Source: Lichenostomus cassidix
Lineage: Eukaryota > Chordata > Aves > Passeriformes > Meliphagidae
Direction: 5' to 3'
Assembly: GCA_008360975.2 (NCBI GenBank)
Contig: CM039202.1
Coordinates: 3,296,128 to 3,360,127, forward strand
Length of the DNA: 64,000 nt
Below the pieces are notes generated by a model that saw nothing but the letters and a program-made list of their open reading frames with translations, was not told where the DNA came from and made no database searches. Each line of letters opens with the position of its first letter. Position 1 is the first letter of the stretch. Shown here in pieces: positions 50,535-61,404 of the stretch. Made by a program: the position numbers and the translations under genes.

Positions 50535-50700
50535 CATCCAGACCCTGGGTGGGAAGGGACAGGGATGAAATGGTCATGGATAATCCATAAAGCCAAGCTG
50601 GACTGGGTTTGGAGCAACCTGGGCTGATGGAAAGTGTCCCTGGCCACCAGGGATGGGTTTTAAGGTCCCTCCCAACCCAAACCACCCACAGTTTATGATA
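50535..50700 (+). mobile_element. CR1 LINE 3' fragment
   Basis: AAGCCAAGCTGGACTGGGTT, TGGAGCAACCTGGGCTGATG, GAAAGTGTCCCTGGCCACCA, GGGATGGGTTTTAAGGTCCC and TCCCAACCCAAACCACCCAC are in canonical order. Confidence 0.88.
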
Positions 50701-51215
50701 ATTCCCTTTCACTCTGACCCCGCTGAGAATGGAGCATCCAAAACCATTTATTCCAAGCCACAATGGTTTATCTCCAGAAGAAACTGGCATTCCATTTTCT
50801 CCCAAGCTTTTCTCTATTTATTTCCTTCACCCAAGGTTCTGTCATCTCCAACCTTCCTGCCAAGAGCCCTCCAGCCCCGCTGGTTTCAGGGTAAATCCAA
50901 ACAAAGTGGAATTAGAGGAGGAAAAACTGGAAGCTCCGTCAGCTCCAGAGGAATAAATCAACAAATTTTTAGCTCTGCCTGGGATTATGTAACACAGGGA
51001 GCTGCTGGCTGGCTCTGAGAGCAGAAAATTGTATTAAAAATTCCAGAAAAAAAGATGGGAATTAAGAGATTTGCAGGTGGTGGTTTTTGTGAGGCCACAG
51101 GAATGACCTGCAGGTGGATAAAAGGACAGGGGAGTGGAATAGGCAGAGCCAGAGGTGTCCAATTCCCTCCTGCTGCACTCATTTAGGCTCTCATTTAGGA
51201 TCAGATTGGATTGGA
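50701..51215. other. Unique sequence, no gene seen
   Basis: No recognised repeat. CTCATTTAGG occurs twice at 51177-51200, next to the following array. Confidence 0.45.
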
Positions 51216-51748
51216 GGGTTTTGTGTGGGAAACAGTGGATTTTGTGTGAGAAGTGGGAAATTTTGTGTGGGAAATGGGAAATTCTGTGTGGGAAATTGTG
51301 GGTTTTGGTGGGGGGAATGCAGAGTTTTGTGTGGGAAACGGGGAATTTTGTGTGAGAAGTGTGAAATTTTCTGTGGCAAATGGGAAATATTGTGTGGGAA
51401 ATGGGAAATTTTGTGGGAGGAATGGGGGGATTTGTGTAGGAAATGGGAAACTCTGTGTGTGGAAGGGTGGATTTTGTGTGGGAAATTGGGAATTTTCTGC
51501 GGGAAATGGGGAGTTTTCTGTGTGAAAGGGTGACTTTTGTGTGGGAAATGGGAAATTTTGTGAGGGAAATGGTGGGGTTTCTGTGGGAAATGATGAATTT
51601 TGTGAGGGAAATGGCGGGGTTTCTGTGGGAAATGGGGAATTCTGTGTGTGAAAGGTGAATTTTGTGTGGGAAATGGTAAATTTTGTGTGGGAAATTGTGG
51701 GTTTTGTGTGGGAAATGGTGAATTTTATATGGCAAATGGTGAATTTGG
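51216..51748. repeat. 21-bp minisatellite, block 2, about 25 copies
   Basis: Same family and same orientation as the block at 48.4-49.5 kb (TTTTGTGTGGGAAATGGGAAA). Extra TGAGGGAAATGGTGGGG variants occur. Minus-strand frames of up to 233 codons are artefacts. No CR1 flank is recognised here, unlike block 1. Confidence 0.96.
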
Positions 51749-52883
51749 ACACTCAGGATGCAGAGTTATTAAAGACGCCTCAGAACCCCTCCATACATTA
51801 TATTTAGGAGATAAGATCTTGAGTCAGGCTGTCCTGCCATGCTGGAATTGGACAGGGATTGAGTGGAAAACAACACATTTCCTCAGCTTCATTTCTATAA
51901 TAAATTCCCCATGATTTTTATTTTCTTTCTGCCAGGGTGGGACTCGCTTTGAAACAGAGGCTGACTCACAATCCTGAGGAATGGTTTGCCTCTTGTGGAT
52001 TTTGTTTTCCAGACACATCACAAAGGCAGGAGGAAGGAGGAAAGACAGAAATGCATCTGGGCTTATCTCCAGTTGGAATTTTGTCAACCACCTCCGGCTG
52101 GGAAGGGAGAGGACAGATGGATTGATGGTCCCTGGAATGGGATGGAACAAAAGACAACAACCTGAGTGGGGAAGAAAAGGTGTCCTTTGAAAAGGGTTGA
52201 GTTTGGATGGGAAATTATCCTGGTTTTTCAGAGCTTCCTGCGTCCCCTCTGTGCCAAGCATTCCCCCTCCTTTCTTCTTTCCCTTTCTCCCTCAAGGATT
52301 GCCATTATTTTGTATTTTTTCAACCCAAAATTCAGCTGTGCCACCACCAGTGATGTGACAGCGTTTTAAACCTTTGTCACCTGCAAAATCCTGCTGGTTT
52401 CACCCTTTTAGGATGAGGAAGATGCAAAGGTTTTTTAGGGTCAAAACACTTCTCAGTCACTTCTCTTTGTCTATTGTGTTCAGTTTTCTGGGTGTAATTT
52501 GGATTTTGGGTGGTTTTGTGCCACTGCTCAGTCTGAGCTCATAGGGTGGAGTGAAAACCTGGTTTTTCTTCCCCACAGTGCATTCAGGGAGTCACCAAAC
52601 CCCAAAATTCTCTGTCAGCTGATTGAACTGCCCAGACGCCAGCAGGGATGGATCCAGCTGGGAATGTGCTGCCTGAGGGACTTCGTTGAGCCCAAACTCC
52701 GTGTGGGATGTTCAGTAGAATCATTTCAGTTCAGAAAAGCAGAAATACTTTGGGAATTCATTTCCATCCTGGTGGCACAAACCAGTTGGACAAACAGGAT
52801 GGGTCAGAAATCACTCCTGGTTTTTCTGCAGAGATCTTCCAAGATGGTTAAATTTCAAGAATGAGATAAAACTTTGGTTCTAC
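51749..52883. other. Unique sequence, no gene seen
   Basis: Open frames of up to 145 codons have no recognisable domain. No CR1 or tandem structure. Confidence 0.45.
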
Positions 52884-53082
52884 CTTCCATCCATCCATCC
52901 ATCCATCCATCCTTCCTTCCTTCCTTCCTTCCTTCCATCCATCCTCCATCCACCCTCCATCTTTCCATCCCTTCATCCATCCCAGTCCATCCATCCATCC
53001 ATCTATCATCCATGATCTATCCATCCATCCATCCATCCATCCATCCATCATCCATCCTTCTTTCCATCCATCCATCCAGGGA
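52884..53082. repeat. (CCAT)n / (CCTT)n compound microsatellite
   Basis: CCAT tetramers interrupted by a CCTT block (52912-52934) and by CCACC, CATT and CTAT variants. It ends exactly where CR1 sequence begins. Confidence 0.97.
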
Positions 53083-53312
53083 CAGGATGAGGCTCAGGGT
53101 GGACATCAGCAGGAATTTCTCCATGGAAAGGATGGTCAGGCCTTGGAACTGCCCAGGGATGTTCAGAGTCCCCATCCCTGGAGGTGTCCAAGGAATTCCT
53201 GGCTGTGGCACTCAGTGCTCTGGGCTGGGGACAAGGTGGGCATTGGGCACAGGTTGGACTCGATGATCCTGGAGATCTTTTCCACCCTCAGGGACTGTGG
53301 GATCATAAGAAC
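53082..53312 (+). mobile_element. CR1 LINE 3' fragment, GTTGGACTCGATGATC type
   Basis: GGACAGGATGAGGCTCAGGG, TGGACATCAGCAGGAATTTC, TGGAACTGCCCAGGGATGTT, TCCCCATCCCTGGAGGTGTC, AGGTTGGACTCGATGATCC and TGGAGATCTTTTCCACCC are in order. This is an older CR1 subfamily than most others here. Confidence 0.9.
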
Positions 53313-54337
53313 AGTTCAGTTAATAAGAGTCCAGCTGAAACTTTGTTTAACTGTTGGTTTTTATTAATCTCTGCCTGGATTTCCCAAATTTTGTATAACA
53401 AAGCAATCATCACCTTCCTCTCTCTTGCAGTTTTATTGATGGAACTCTCTCAGCTGAGAGCTGCTGTACAAAAAACATAAACTCTGATGATGATTATTAT
53501 TATTATTTCCCCAAAGCCTGTTGTCCATAACTCACAGCAAACACAGATCACGAACCACGCCAGCCATGCAATTGTCATTCCTCATCCTTATTTATTAATG
53601 CTTTTTCCGAGCACTTTAGATAAGGATTTCAAAACGCAGCTCCAGCAGAGCCGCGCCTCGCCCATCGCGCTTTAACTGGGGAAAACATTGGTGTCTGATT
53701 TTAATCACAAAAATGAAATGCTCCTAATAGAGCGAAAAACCCAATTTCCTGCAGAAGCATTTGCAGGCTGATGTGGCTCTGATACTCCTGCCATGACAGG
53801 AGAGTGATGTCTTGGAAAATGTCCTGGATATCCCTGAAACAAACGGAGCTCTGCTGGAGCGCTCTGAGGTTTGCATCGTTGACTTTCAATTGTCATTTGT
53901 CAGTAATTAATAATTAACCTTCACGGCTCCTGGGCTTTAATTCTGGGGCTGGTGAGGAGGTCAAACCCCACCAAACGCCAGGACAGGGTTTGAGGATGGT
54001 TCTCCCACGCTGATTCCATATTTCCAGCTTTTTCCGTGCCTCATTTTCCTCCTTCTAAATATTCCTGCCATGAGCTGATGAGTGACTCAGAGGGGACAAA
54101 CTGGGAATGAATTTTGGAGGGTCAGAGCTCAGGGATGAGCTGAGGTCCTGATATTCAGCACAGGAAGTTTTGTCTCATCCTGGAAGTTTGGCTTGGAAGG
54201 CAGGAGCATTTTTTAGAGTAAAATAAAATTTTTGTGGGGTTTGAATTCCTTTCCCCAAGTCTCCCTGCAGGATACTGGGAAGAGTCCATCAAGCTCTGGT
54301 TTGGGACTTTTTGGGTTGTGTTTTTAGGGATTTGTCA
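53313..54337. other. Unique sequence; strong candidate conserved island 53480-53940
   Basis: 53480-53940 is long, repeat-free and AT-rich with CpG clusters (AGAGCCGCGCCTCGCCCATC, GAGCGCTCTGAGG, GCATCGTTGACTTTCAATTG) and TAATTAATAATTAA. It is the longest such island in the window. No splice-bounded frame or fold was recognised. Confidence 0.38.
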
Positions 54338-54640
54338 CTGCCCTGGAAGGAGGGAGGAGCCAGGTTGGTACGAGGGACAGGATGAGAGGAAACAACCCCA
54401 GGCTGTGCCCAGGGAGGTTCAGGTTGGATATTGGGAATATTTTCTTCATGGGAATATTGGGAATATTTTCTTCCTGCCCCGGGCAGGGCTGGAGTCACAT
54501 CCTTGGGGAAATTTAATGGATTTGGGAATTTTTTACATTTGGGATTTGACAGATTTGGCACTTGGGGACACAGAAACATTTGGATTTATGACCTTAGAGG
54601 GTTTCCCCAACCCAAACAGTTCTGAGATTCCACATTTTCA
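54338..54640 (+). mobile_element. CR1 LINE 3' fragment, older subfamily
   Basis: GGAGGGAGGAGCCAGGTTGG, GGACAGGATGAGAGGAAACA, GGCTGTGCCCAGGGAGGTTC, AGGTTGGATATTGGGAATAT, TTCTTCATGGGAATATTGGG, CTTGGGGACACAGAAACATT and GACCTTAGAGGGTTTCCCC are in CR1 order. The GGGAATATTTTCTTC segment is duplicated. Confidence 0.88.
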
Positions 54641-54983
54641 TCCTTAGGCTCCATAAGGTGGGAATTGGCTTCTGCTGCAGGTCCTGCCTTCCCTGAGGGT
54701 TTCCTATTGATCAGCCCTAGAAATTCCCCAAATCAAATATTATTCCCAATTTTGCTGATCGGATCTGTCTGTGCCGCGGTTATCTGTCAGGGAAAATGGG
54801 ATTATTCCAATTTTTGCAAAGAATTCTGAGATCCGAAGAAAGCTGTGATTTCTGAGATGGAATTTGGCTAAAAGTAGTGCCCAGCAGGGTTTGTGTGTGT
54901 TCAGCACAGCCAATATTTATCCTCTGGTTTTAAAATAATTACCAGGAAAGGAAGATGTTAATTGGGATAAACATGATGCTGGA
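54641..54983. other. Unique sequence, no gene seen
   Basis: No repeat or exon signal; a short GTGTGTGT lies near 54893. Confidence 0.45.
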
Positions 54984-55580
54984 AAAATCTCCAATCTCTG
55001 TGTGTGGACGGTCCTGGATGAGGAGAAAAATCAACCAGGATATCATTTCATTTTTGTATTGTTATGAAATGATGGTCAGAATACAATAAAAATAAAAATA
55101 AAGATAATCTCCAATCTCTGTGTGTGGAATGTCCTGGATGAGGAGAAAAGTCAACCAGGACATCATTTCATTTTTGCATCGTTCTGAAATGATGACCAGA
55201 ATAAAATAAAAATAAAGCTTAAAATTAAAATAATCTCCAATCTCTGTGTGTGGAAGGTCCTGGATGAGGAGAAAAATCAACCAGAATATGATTTCATTTT
55301 TGTATTATTCTGAAATAATAGTCAGAATACAACAAAAATAGAAATAAAAATAAAAATTGAAATAGAAATAAAAATAAAAATAAATAATCTCCAATCTCTG
55401 CATCTGGAATGTCCTGGATGAAGAGAAAAATCAATCAGGACATCATTTCATTTTTGTATTATTCTGAAATAATAATCAGAATACAATAAAAATTTTAAAA
55501 ATAATTAAAATAATAAAAATTAAAATTAATATTACCATTAAAATATAATATAAAAAATAAAATTAAATAAAATTTTAAAA
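54984..55580. repeat. ~120-153-bp tandem repeat, four copies, with AT-rich tails
   Basis: AATCTCCAATCTCTG begins at 54986, 55106, 55232 and 55385. Each unit runs GTGTGGAATGTCCTGGATGA, GGAGAAAAATCAACCAGGA and CATCATTTCATTTTTG. It then has a TATTATTCTGAAATAATA-type dyad and ends in a variable (AAAATA)n tail, whose length accounts for the spacing differences. 55480-55580 is an AT-only extension. Confidence 0.95.
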
Positions 55581-56594
55581 TCTGCTTTAATCCACAGGTT
55601 GGGTTGGTTTGGACTTCACCAGCCTTCAAAGAATAACAAAATGGGGAAAGCTGCAGGATTTTCCAGCAGGAATTATTTACTGCCCCGCGGCGACACCCAT
55701 TAGATGTTAACAGACAGTATCTCCCGGGATTTACTGCTGGAATTTCGCTGCTTCCCTCACTCCGAGCTGTGGAGCAGAGCTGAGAGTTATGGCCAGGGGT
55801 GATGAACAGCAGCAGAGCCCCGCGATAAGTTTGGCCATAATTCCACATTTCCAGCAGATCCCCACAGCGGGAATTCATCTCTGGCCTTGGAGAAATGGAT
55901 TCAGGCATGTTTTTGGGGATAATCATTGCTTTTCCTGGCTGTTCCTTGGAGCTCAGGAGTTTAATTTCTTGAATTTCTTTGTTTCTTATTAAATTCAGAG
56001 CCAGGAGTGAACCTTTGTCTCTTCCATCCTTCTGGAGGAGTTTTTTAAATGTCACTTTTAAGCATTTTTGAAGGCAGAGGACACATTTCATACATTAGAG
56101 AATCACCATCACACTCTTTTTCCCCCTGATAAACAACATAAATAGAAATAGTTCATCAGGACCAAAAATAAAAAAATCCTCTCTCTGAGGAATATCAAGT
56201 TTTCTCTCCTCCCAATATCCTCTCGGAGACCTGTCTTATTTAAAGGCTCTGATAAATTTAGCAGGGAAGAGCTGCCGAAAATGATGATGGGTTTGGCTTT
56301 TTTTTTTTTTTTCCCTTTACATCAAGGAGCACAAATAGAGCTGTAGCTGCTTTTAGGCACTCAAATATAGCCCTAATTAGTGCTTAAGTGTTAATTTATA
56401 GTCATTAGGTAGGTCTGGGCCTGAGGGGGAGGGGGAAGAAGTGTCTGAGGAGGAAAAGCTGATGAAGGTGACATGGCCTGAGGTGTCCCAGGAGTGGCAC
56501 AGGTTTGGCCTGGCTGAGGTGTTCCCCATGGATTTGGCAGAAATTCCTGAGCAGTGGAAAGCTCTGCCATGGAAACAGGCTGGGAGAGATGGGA
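55581..56594. other. Unique sequence; candidate conserved islands 55660-55860 and 56095-56410
   Basis: Both islands are repeat-free. The first keeps CpGs (CTGCCCCGCGGCGACACCC); the second is AT-rich (TGATAAACAACATAAATAG, AATATAGCCCTAATTAGTGC) apart from a T-run at 56299-56312. A 198-codon minus-strand frame (55495-56091) has no recognisable domain and runs into the AT repeat. No gene supported. Confidence 0.35.
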
Positions 56595-56872
56595 ATGTCC
56601 AGCTGGAGAAGGGAAGGATCCATGGAGACCTCAGAGCCACTTCCAGGGTGTCCAGGAGAGCTGGAGAGGGACTGGGGACAAGGGCTGGAGGGACAGGACA
56701 CAGGGAATGGGGACACACTGGGAAAGGGGAGATTGCAATGGGATTTTGGGCAGGAATGAGGGTGGGGAGGGGCTGGGATGGAATTCCCAGAGAAGCTGTG
56801 GCTGTCCCTGGATCCCTGGAGTGTCCAAGGCCAGGCTGGAGCACCCTGGGATGGTGGGAGATGTCCCTACTC
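56595..56872 (+). mobile_element. CR1 LINE fragment lacking its terminus
   Basis: GGGAATGTCCAGCTGGAGAA, GACCTCAGAGCCACTTCCAG, AGAGGGACTGGGGACAAGGG, AATGGGGACACACTGGGAAA, GGATGGAATTCCCAGAGAAG and CCTGGGATGGTGGGAGATGT are in order. The last ~50 bp of CR1 are missing after TCCCTACTCTGAGGG. Confidence 0.9.
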
Positions 56873-57889
56873 TGAGGGACAGAGCTGGGGCAGGTTTGGT
56901 TTCGGCAGCTGTGACAAAACCAGGTCCTTCCACCCACCTCTAATTCAGGGAAAATAATGAATTCTCCAGAAAATGAGGCAGTTCTGCCCCTAAATCCCAG
57001 GGAAATGTTAAATGCTTTAACATTAAATGTTAAATGTGAAATTGGGAACAGGATGGGTAGCCTCAAGTGCCACCCAGGGATAGAGAGGACACCAGGAGTT
57101 CAGAAAAGCTCCCAGCAGTGGATGAATTCTTCAGGATCTCTCCAGAGTGGCTGTGCTGGAGCTTTCTGGGAATCTGCTCCTCAGAATCATTCATCCTGAC
57201 TCTGGGAATAACTCACAGAGCACTTGGAGAACAAAGGGAATCATCCGTGGGGCTGCAGAGGAGAGGATTTGGGAATTGCAGCTGGAGGCAGAGTGGGAGA
57301 GCAAGAAGAAGTCACCATCAGGAATTCTTTCCACAGCGGTTTTCTCCAGAGCTAAATACCAGCTGTGGAATGTCAAGGAGAGAACTTGGCTGTTTAATTA
57401 GCTGGTTTTGGGGGACAATTATTGGTTTTTTCTGGCCAAAAATTTGGGAAGGAATTCTTCCCCAGTTTTTCTCCCACAGGATCTTCACTCAAGGCCTTGG
57501 TGAGCTGTTTGTACACCCAGGTTTGAGCTCCAGCCAGAGGAAGGTGAATTAGATCCTCCTTTTCCTTCTCCATGCCCATTTTCCCGGCTTACAAACCTTC
57601 CTGCTTTTTCTGCCTTGTCCTTGAATGAAAATTTCAGCAGCCCTGAGCCAGGCAGGCGAGCAGGGTATAAATATTCCAGCAATCACACCTCGGCGGCGTT
57701 TGAAAGGGAAATTCTGAGCCTGGGGTTTGAATGTTTCACGAGCTCCTGTCCCCTGTTTGTCAGGGCTTTGTTCCTGGGTGTAAAGAGGCACCTGAGGGGC
57801 CTGGAAATCTGATTCCCACTGATGCCAGTGGTGCAGGAGAACCTGTATTGGATGTTAGTGGGAAGTCCTGTTCACCTTCTAGTGGGAGG
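56873..57889. other. Unique sequence, no gene seen
   Basis: A TTAAATGCTTTAACATTAAA palindrome-like duplication lies at 57008-57035. 57680-57780 has a few CpGs. The 161-codon frame at 57067-57552 has no recognisable domain. Confidence 0.42.
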
Positions 57890-57960
57890 TGTCCCTGTCC
57901 ATGTCCACGGTGATGATGATCTGATGATCTTCAAGGTCCCTTCCAACCATTCTGATCCTG
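57890..57960 (+). mobile_element. CR1 3'-end fragment
   Basis: GTGTCCCTGTCCATGTCCAC, then ATGATCTTCAAGGTCCCTTC, CAACCATTCTGATCCTG. GATGAT is duplicated four times just before the terminus. Confidence 0.85.
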
Positions 57961-58566
57961 CTTGAAGGGGAAATCTATGGAAAACAGCTGAGGGTCTTGG
58001 GAAAGAGAAATTTTTTTACATTTTTCATTTGTTTTCTTTTACTACAGGAAAATATCGAGCCATTCCCATTGCTGGGAATCACATTTTCCCAACAACTTTG
58101 CATGAAAACTTAACAACACAACCCCAAGCCCAGCAAGGCCCTCAGTAGCCCCAGGAAGGCCATTTATTACCAGGGTGGGACAATCCACGAACAACACACG
58201 GAATGTGGGTAATTAAAAGTCTGGGAGCTGCAGCATTCCATGATTAATGCCTTCGGTGGGCAGTCCAGCTCCTAAAACTAATGGGAAGTGACTGGAACTG
58301 TGCTGTGAGCAGCTCTGGGGTCCCCAGGAGGAATCCAGGTTGCTCCAGGCGTCCTGCAGGTTCCTCGGCTCATTAATTACAGCTGCTCCGAGTGGAAAGT
58401 TTATAATTAAACATCGAGTTTGCTCCCCGGGTTTGGGGTGGAGCGAACGAGGGGAATTGGGTTTCTCTCGGGGTGTTCAGGTGTGCGGAACGAGGAGGTT
58501 TGTCTGGAGCTCGTCGTGTTTGTAATCAAATTTGTCGGATTAATTACCTTTCTAGCCAGGGCTTAG
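57961..58566. other. Unique sequence; candidate conserved island 58360-58560
   Basis: 58360-58560 is repeat-free with CpGs (CGGCTCATTAATTACAGCTG, GGAGCGAACGAGGGGAATTG, GTCGGATTAATTACC). No gene seen. Confidence 0.35.
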
Positions 58567-58602
58567 ATCTTAAAAAAAGATTTAAGATTTAAATCTTAAA
58601 AA
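58567..58602. repeat. 20-bp perfect palindrome in an AT-rich duplication
   Basis: TTTAAGATTTAAATCTTAAA is its own reverse complement. TCTTAAAAAAAGA lies on both sides as a direct repeat. Confidence 0.9.
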
Positions 58603-58870
58603 AAGAGGGAATAGGCAGCTTCACGTTCTTGGCAGGATCCTCTGTTGTGATGAAGTCAGTCCCACTTCCTTCACTGATCAATTTTGATTTTCCTTCGCCG
58701 ATCAATTTCCTTTCCTGATCAGTTCTCCTTTGCTGATCAATACTGAGATTTTGAGCTGAAAATATCAGAAATTGCAATGGAAAAATTAATAAATAGAGGT
58801 ACCAATGCGGGTGTGTGGGGTTAAAAGTACAAGGGGTATTAGTGCTAAAAGTTAAATATTTTGTTTGTTT
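58603..58870. repeat. GATCA-spaced ~20-25-bp repeat (58668-58745) and short unique flanks
   Basis: CACTGATCAATTTTGATTTT, CGCCGATCAATTTCC, TCCTGATCAGTTCTCC and TGCTGATCAATACTG form four degenerate units. The flanks are unique. Confidence 0.75.
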
Positions 58871-59047
58871 CCTGATCACAGGCAGTGCCCAATGTCTGAA
58901 TATTCCCATTTTCTGTGTGGGGTGGGAAATTCCTGATCCCAGGCAGTGCCTGATCCCTGAATATTCCCATTTTCTGTGTGGGGACGGAAATTCCTGATCC
59001 CAGGCAGTGCCTGATCCCTGAATATTCCCATTTTCTGTGTGGGAGGG
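58871..59047. repeat. 60-61-bp tandem repeat, three copies
   Basis: Starts at 58871, 58932 and 58992. Unit: CCTGATCCCAGGCAGTGCCT, GATCCCTGAATATTCCCATT, TTCTGTGTGGGG, GGAAATT. Copies two and three are almost identical. Confidence 0.96.
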
Positions 59048-59855
59048 AAACTGAGTTTGCAGGGAAACTGAGGCATGGAGGCTCAAGTCACTCCTAGGAA
59101 ATTTTAGCAAGGAATTTCTCCTAAATCCTAAACTTGTGCCCTCAGCTTGGGGCAAATGTTTTCCCTGCTGGGATGAGCCAGACAGGAATAGAGGGACTGA
59201 CTGGAAATCCTGGGAATTGCAGGATTTTCCTGCAATTTTCCTTTTCCTGCACCTCCTTTCCTTGTAGGTTTTTTGATTGCTTTTGAAGGGTGAGTGCAGC
59301 CACAGCTGGCGCTGGGATCAATACTACAAAATGAACAAGGCCTTTGTGTTATTTTCCATTCTCAAAATCAAATTCCTCTGATTCATGTGGATTTAATCCA
59401 GTCTGGGCTCATCCAGACACAGACAGTTCTGTGGGATTGTACAGGAATAAATCAGAGCACAAAAGCTCCCCGTGTGTGGAATTTGGTGCTTCAGCTCCCA
59501 GGAATTGATCTTGTCACTGAAACTGCAGGAAAAACAAAAACTCTCCAACAACGTTTTTAATGGTAGTCAGTCAAGACATTGCTTGATTTTCTGGCCAGGA
59601 TGTGTCACAGAAATCATCTCATCCACACCTGGCCTGGGTGTGCAGAGAGAATCATTCCATGACACGTGGATTTTACAGGATTTTCCCCAAACTTTATACA
59701 GTGAAGATCCATAGAACTTCATTGTTTTAATGTCCATTGGACTGAAGGTGCTCAGCCTTTAGTATTTGGTTTCCTATTGGATCCGAATTCTTTCGCTTCT
59801 GATGTTAATTAGATCTTCACTCTTTGTTTTTCTGATCAGTCTTTTCTGGACTAGA
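59048..59855. other. Unique sequence, no gene seen
   Basis: No recognised repeat. It may border the LTR that follows. Confidence 0.42.
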
Positions 59856-60531
59856 TGTCTCCAACTCTGCCAGAGGCAGGTCTGGGGTAGATGTTCATGG
59901 ATGGCTGTTGATGTTCCACTGATGTTCCATTAATATTCCTTTGATGTTCCATTCATGTTCCTTTGTTGTTCCATTCACGTTCCATTCAAATTCCATTGAT
60001 ATTCCATTGATGTTCTGTTGATGTTTGGTTGATGTTCCACGGATGTTCCATTCATGTTCCATTGATGGTCTCTATCTTTTTGGGTACCTTTTGGGCTATC
60101 CCATTCTGTTGATACATTAAGCTCATTCCCACAGGTTGGTGCTCTAAACAATTCCTCTCCAAGCCCAAAACTCAAGGACACCTCACTGTCTCAGAGCCCC
60201 AAGACATGGAAACAGCAGTGAATGAACTGGGGGAGCAAACTTGGAGTGATTGACTTCATTAGCTGAAGCTGTAATTGGAGGATTAAACCTGATATGCAAA
60301 TGGACAGAACTTATAAAGTATTAAAAACTTCTTAAAAACTTATAAAGTATGACAAACTGGTGCCCTGCTGTCCATGTTGGGTGTAGCCCTGGGTGAGCTG
60401 TGAGTGCCCTGAGTGCGCCTTGAAAGCCCTCCAATAAATTTAACCTTTTTTATCTTTTTATTTCAATTTAAATTTATTTAAACTTAACTTTTAATTTACC
60501 TTTTTATTCTCTTAACTTCGTCCAGGCATCA
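59856..60531 (+). mobile_element. Candidate LTR related to the 30-kb LTR
   Basis: 60110-60531 is clearly homologous to the minus strand of 30138-30815. TATAAA occurs at 60312-60317 and again near 60341, and AATAAA lies near 60432. Homology ends at AGGCATCA (60531). A possible start is TGTCTCCAACTCTGCC at 59856, flanked by CTAGA (59851-59855), against CTAGG after the 3' end (60532-60536), a 4-of-5 match. If the start is right, a repeat of 11-bp units fills much of U3. Confidence is high for the right two-thirds and low for the left boundary. Confidence 0.6.
59888..60072. repeat. ~11-bp minisatellite, TTGATGTTCCA type
   Basis: About 16 degenerate units: TGATGTTCCAT, TCATGTTCCAT, TGATATTCCAT, TGTTGTTCCAT. 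The minus-strand frame shows an Asn/Gly/Thr-rich repeat that is not a gene. Confidence 0.92.
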
Positions 60532-60929
60532 CTAGGCTGCAGCTCTTGCAGTCCCTGCTCTGGCCGTGTTGAACCAATACCAGTCAGGCTCATTAATCCC
60601 AGCCTGGGGCGACTCTCCCTGGCTGGAACAGGTCAGGACCTCTCCTAATGACTCCGGAGTGGAAATCAGGGAGTGGAGGAGTGCAGGAAGTGTGTGGTGG
60701 GACTCCAGTGCCACCAGGTGTGTCCCTGTTGTGGGCAGATACGAGGTGGGTATTGATCACCCCGAGAGCGCTGAGAGGGATTCTCTGCAAAATTAAAACT
60801 GACATCTCCGTAATAATGACTGCCTTTAATGAGCTTCCCCAGGCCCTGTTTGCAGCTCTGGGATGGTCTCTGCTGCTGCTGAAATAATAGGGAAATCAAA
60901 GATAAATTAATAATTTAGCAAGGAGTTGT
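60532..60929. other. Unique sequence, no gene seen
   Basis: No recognised repeat. 60790-60850 is AT-rich. Confidence 0.42.
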
Positions 60930-61110
60930 TTCTGGGGGTGTTCAGGAGGTTCTGGGGAGACCTCAGAGAGCCTTCCTGTGCCTAAAGAAGCTCTAGGAGA
61001 GCTGCAGAGGGACTGGGGACAAGGGCTGGAGGGACAGGACACAGGGAATGGGGACACACTGGGAAAGGGGAGATTGAAATGGGATTTTGGGAAGGAATTC
61101 TGCCAGGGGC
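60930..61110 (+). mobile_element. CR1 LINE internal fragment, no 3' end
   Basis: GTTCTGGGGAGACCTCAGAG, CTAGGAGAGCTGCAGAGGGA, CTGGGGACAAGGGCTGGAGG, CAGGGAATGGGGACACACTG and ATGGGATTTTGGGAAGGAAT match 56.6 kb closely. It stops at the point where several short copies elsewhere begin. Confidence 0.88.
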
Positions 61111-61251
61111 TGGAGTATCCATGAAATCCTTCACTCCAACGCCTGTCCTGGTGGAGTGCCTCTGAAAGGGATTGGAAACTCAATTCCTGCCCTCAGGTGG
61201 AGCAGGAGCATCGGCTTTTTGAGTGAACCTTATCTCAGCTGCCTCATTGAG

Positions 61252-61312
61252 CAGAATAAAGCAGAATAAAGCAGAATAAAGCAGACAAAAGCAGAATGAA
61301 GCAGAATAAAGC
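61252..61312. repeat. (GCAGAATAAA)n decamer, six copies
   Basis: Six units, four of them exact; one is GCAGACAAAA and one GCAGAATGAA. Each exact unit contains AATAAA. Confidence 0.95.
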
Positions 61313-61404
61313 ATCTCCCTGTGTTTGATTTTCCTGTTGGAGGCAGGGAAGGGAGATGCTCTGTGGCACCAGGCTTGGCTCGAGCTCTGCAGCCAGACAA
61401 GGAG

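Noticed and set aside
51034..51752. Open frames of 183 and 233 codons on the minus strand
   Set aside because: Same 21-bp repeat artefact in block 2.
55495..56091. A 198-codon minus-strand frame with several Cys and hydrophobic segments
   Set aside because: No recognisable domain. It ends in an AT-repeat-encoded tail, and the sequence has mixed composition without exon-intron structure. More likely chance.
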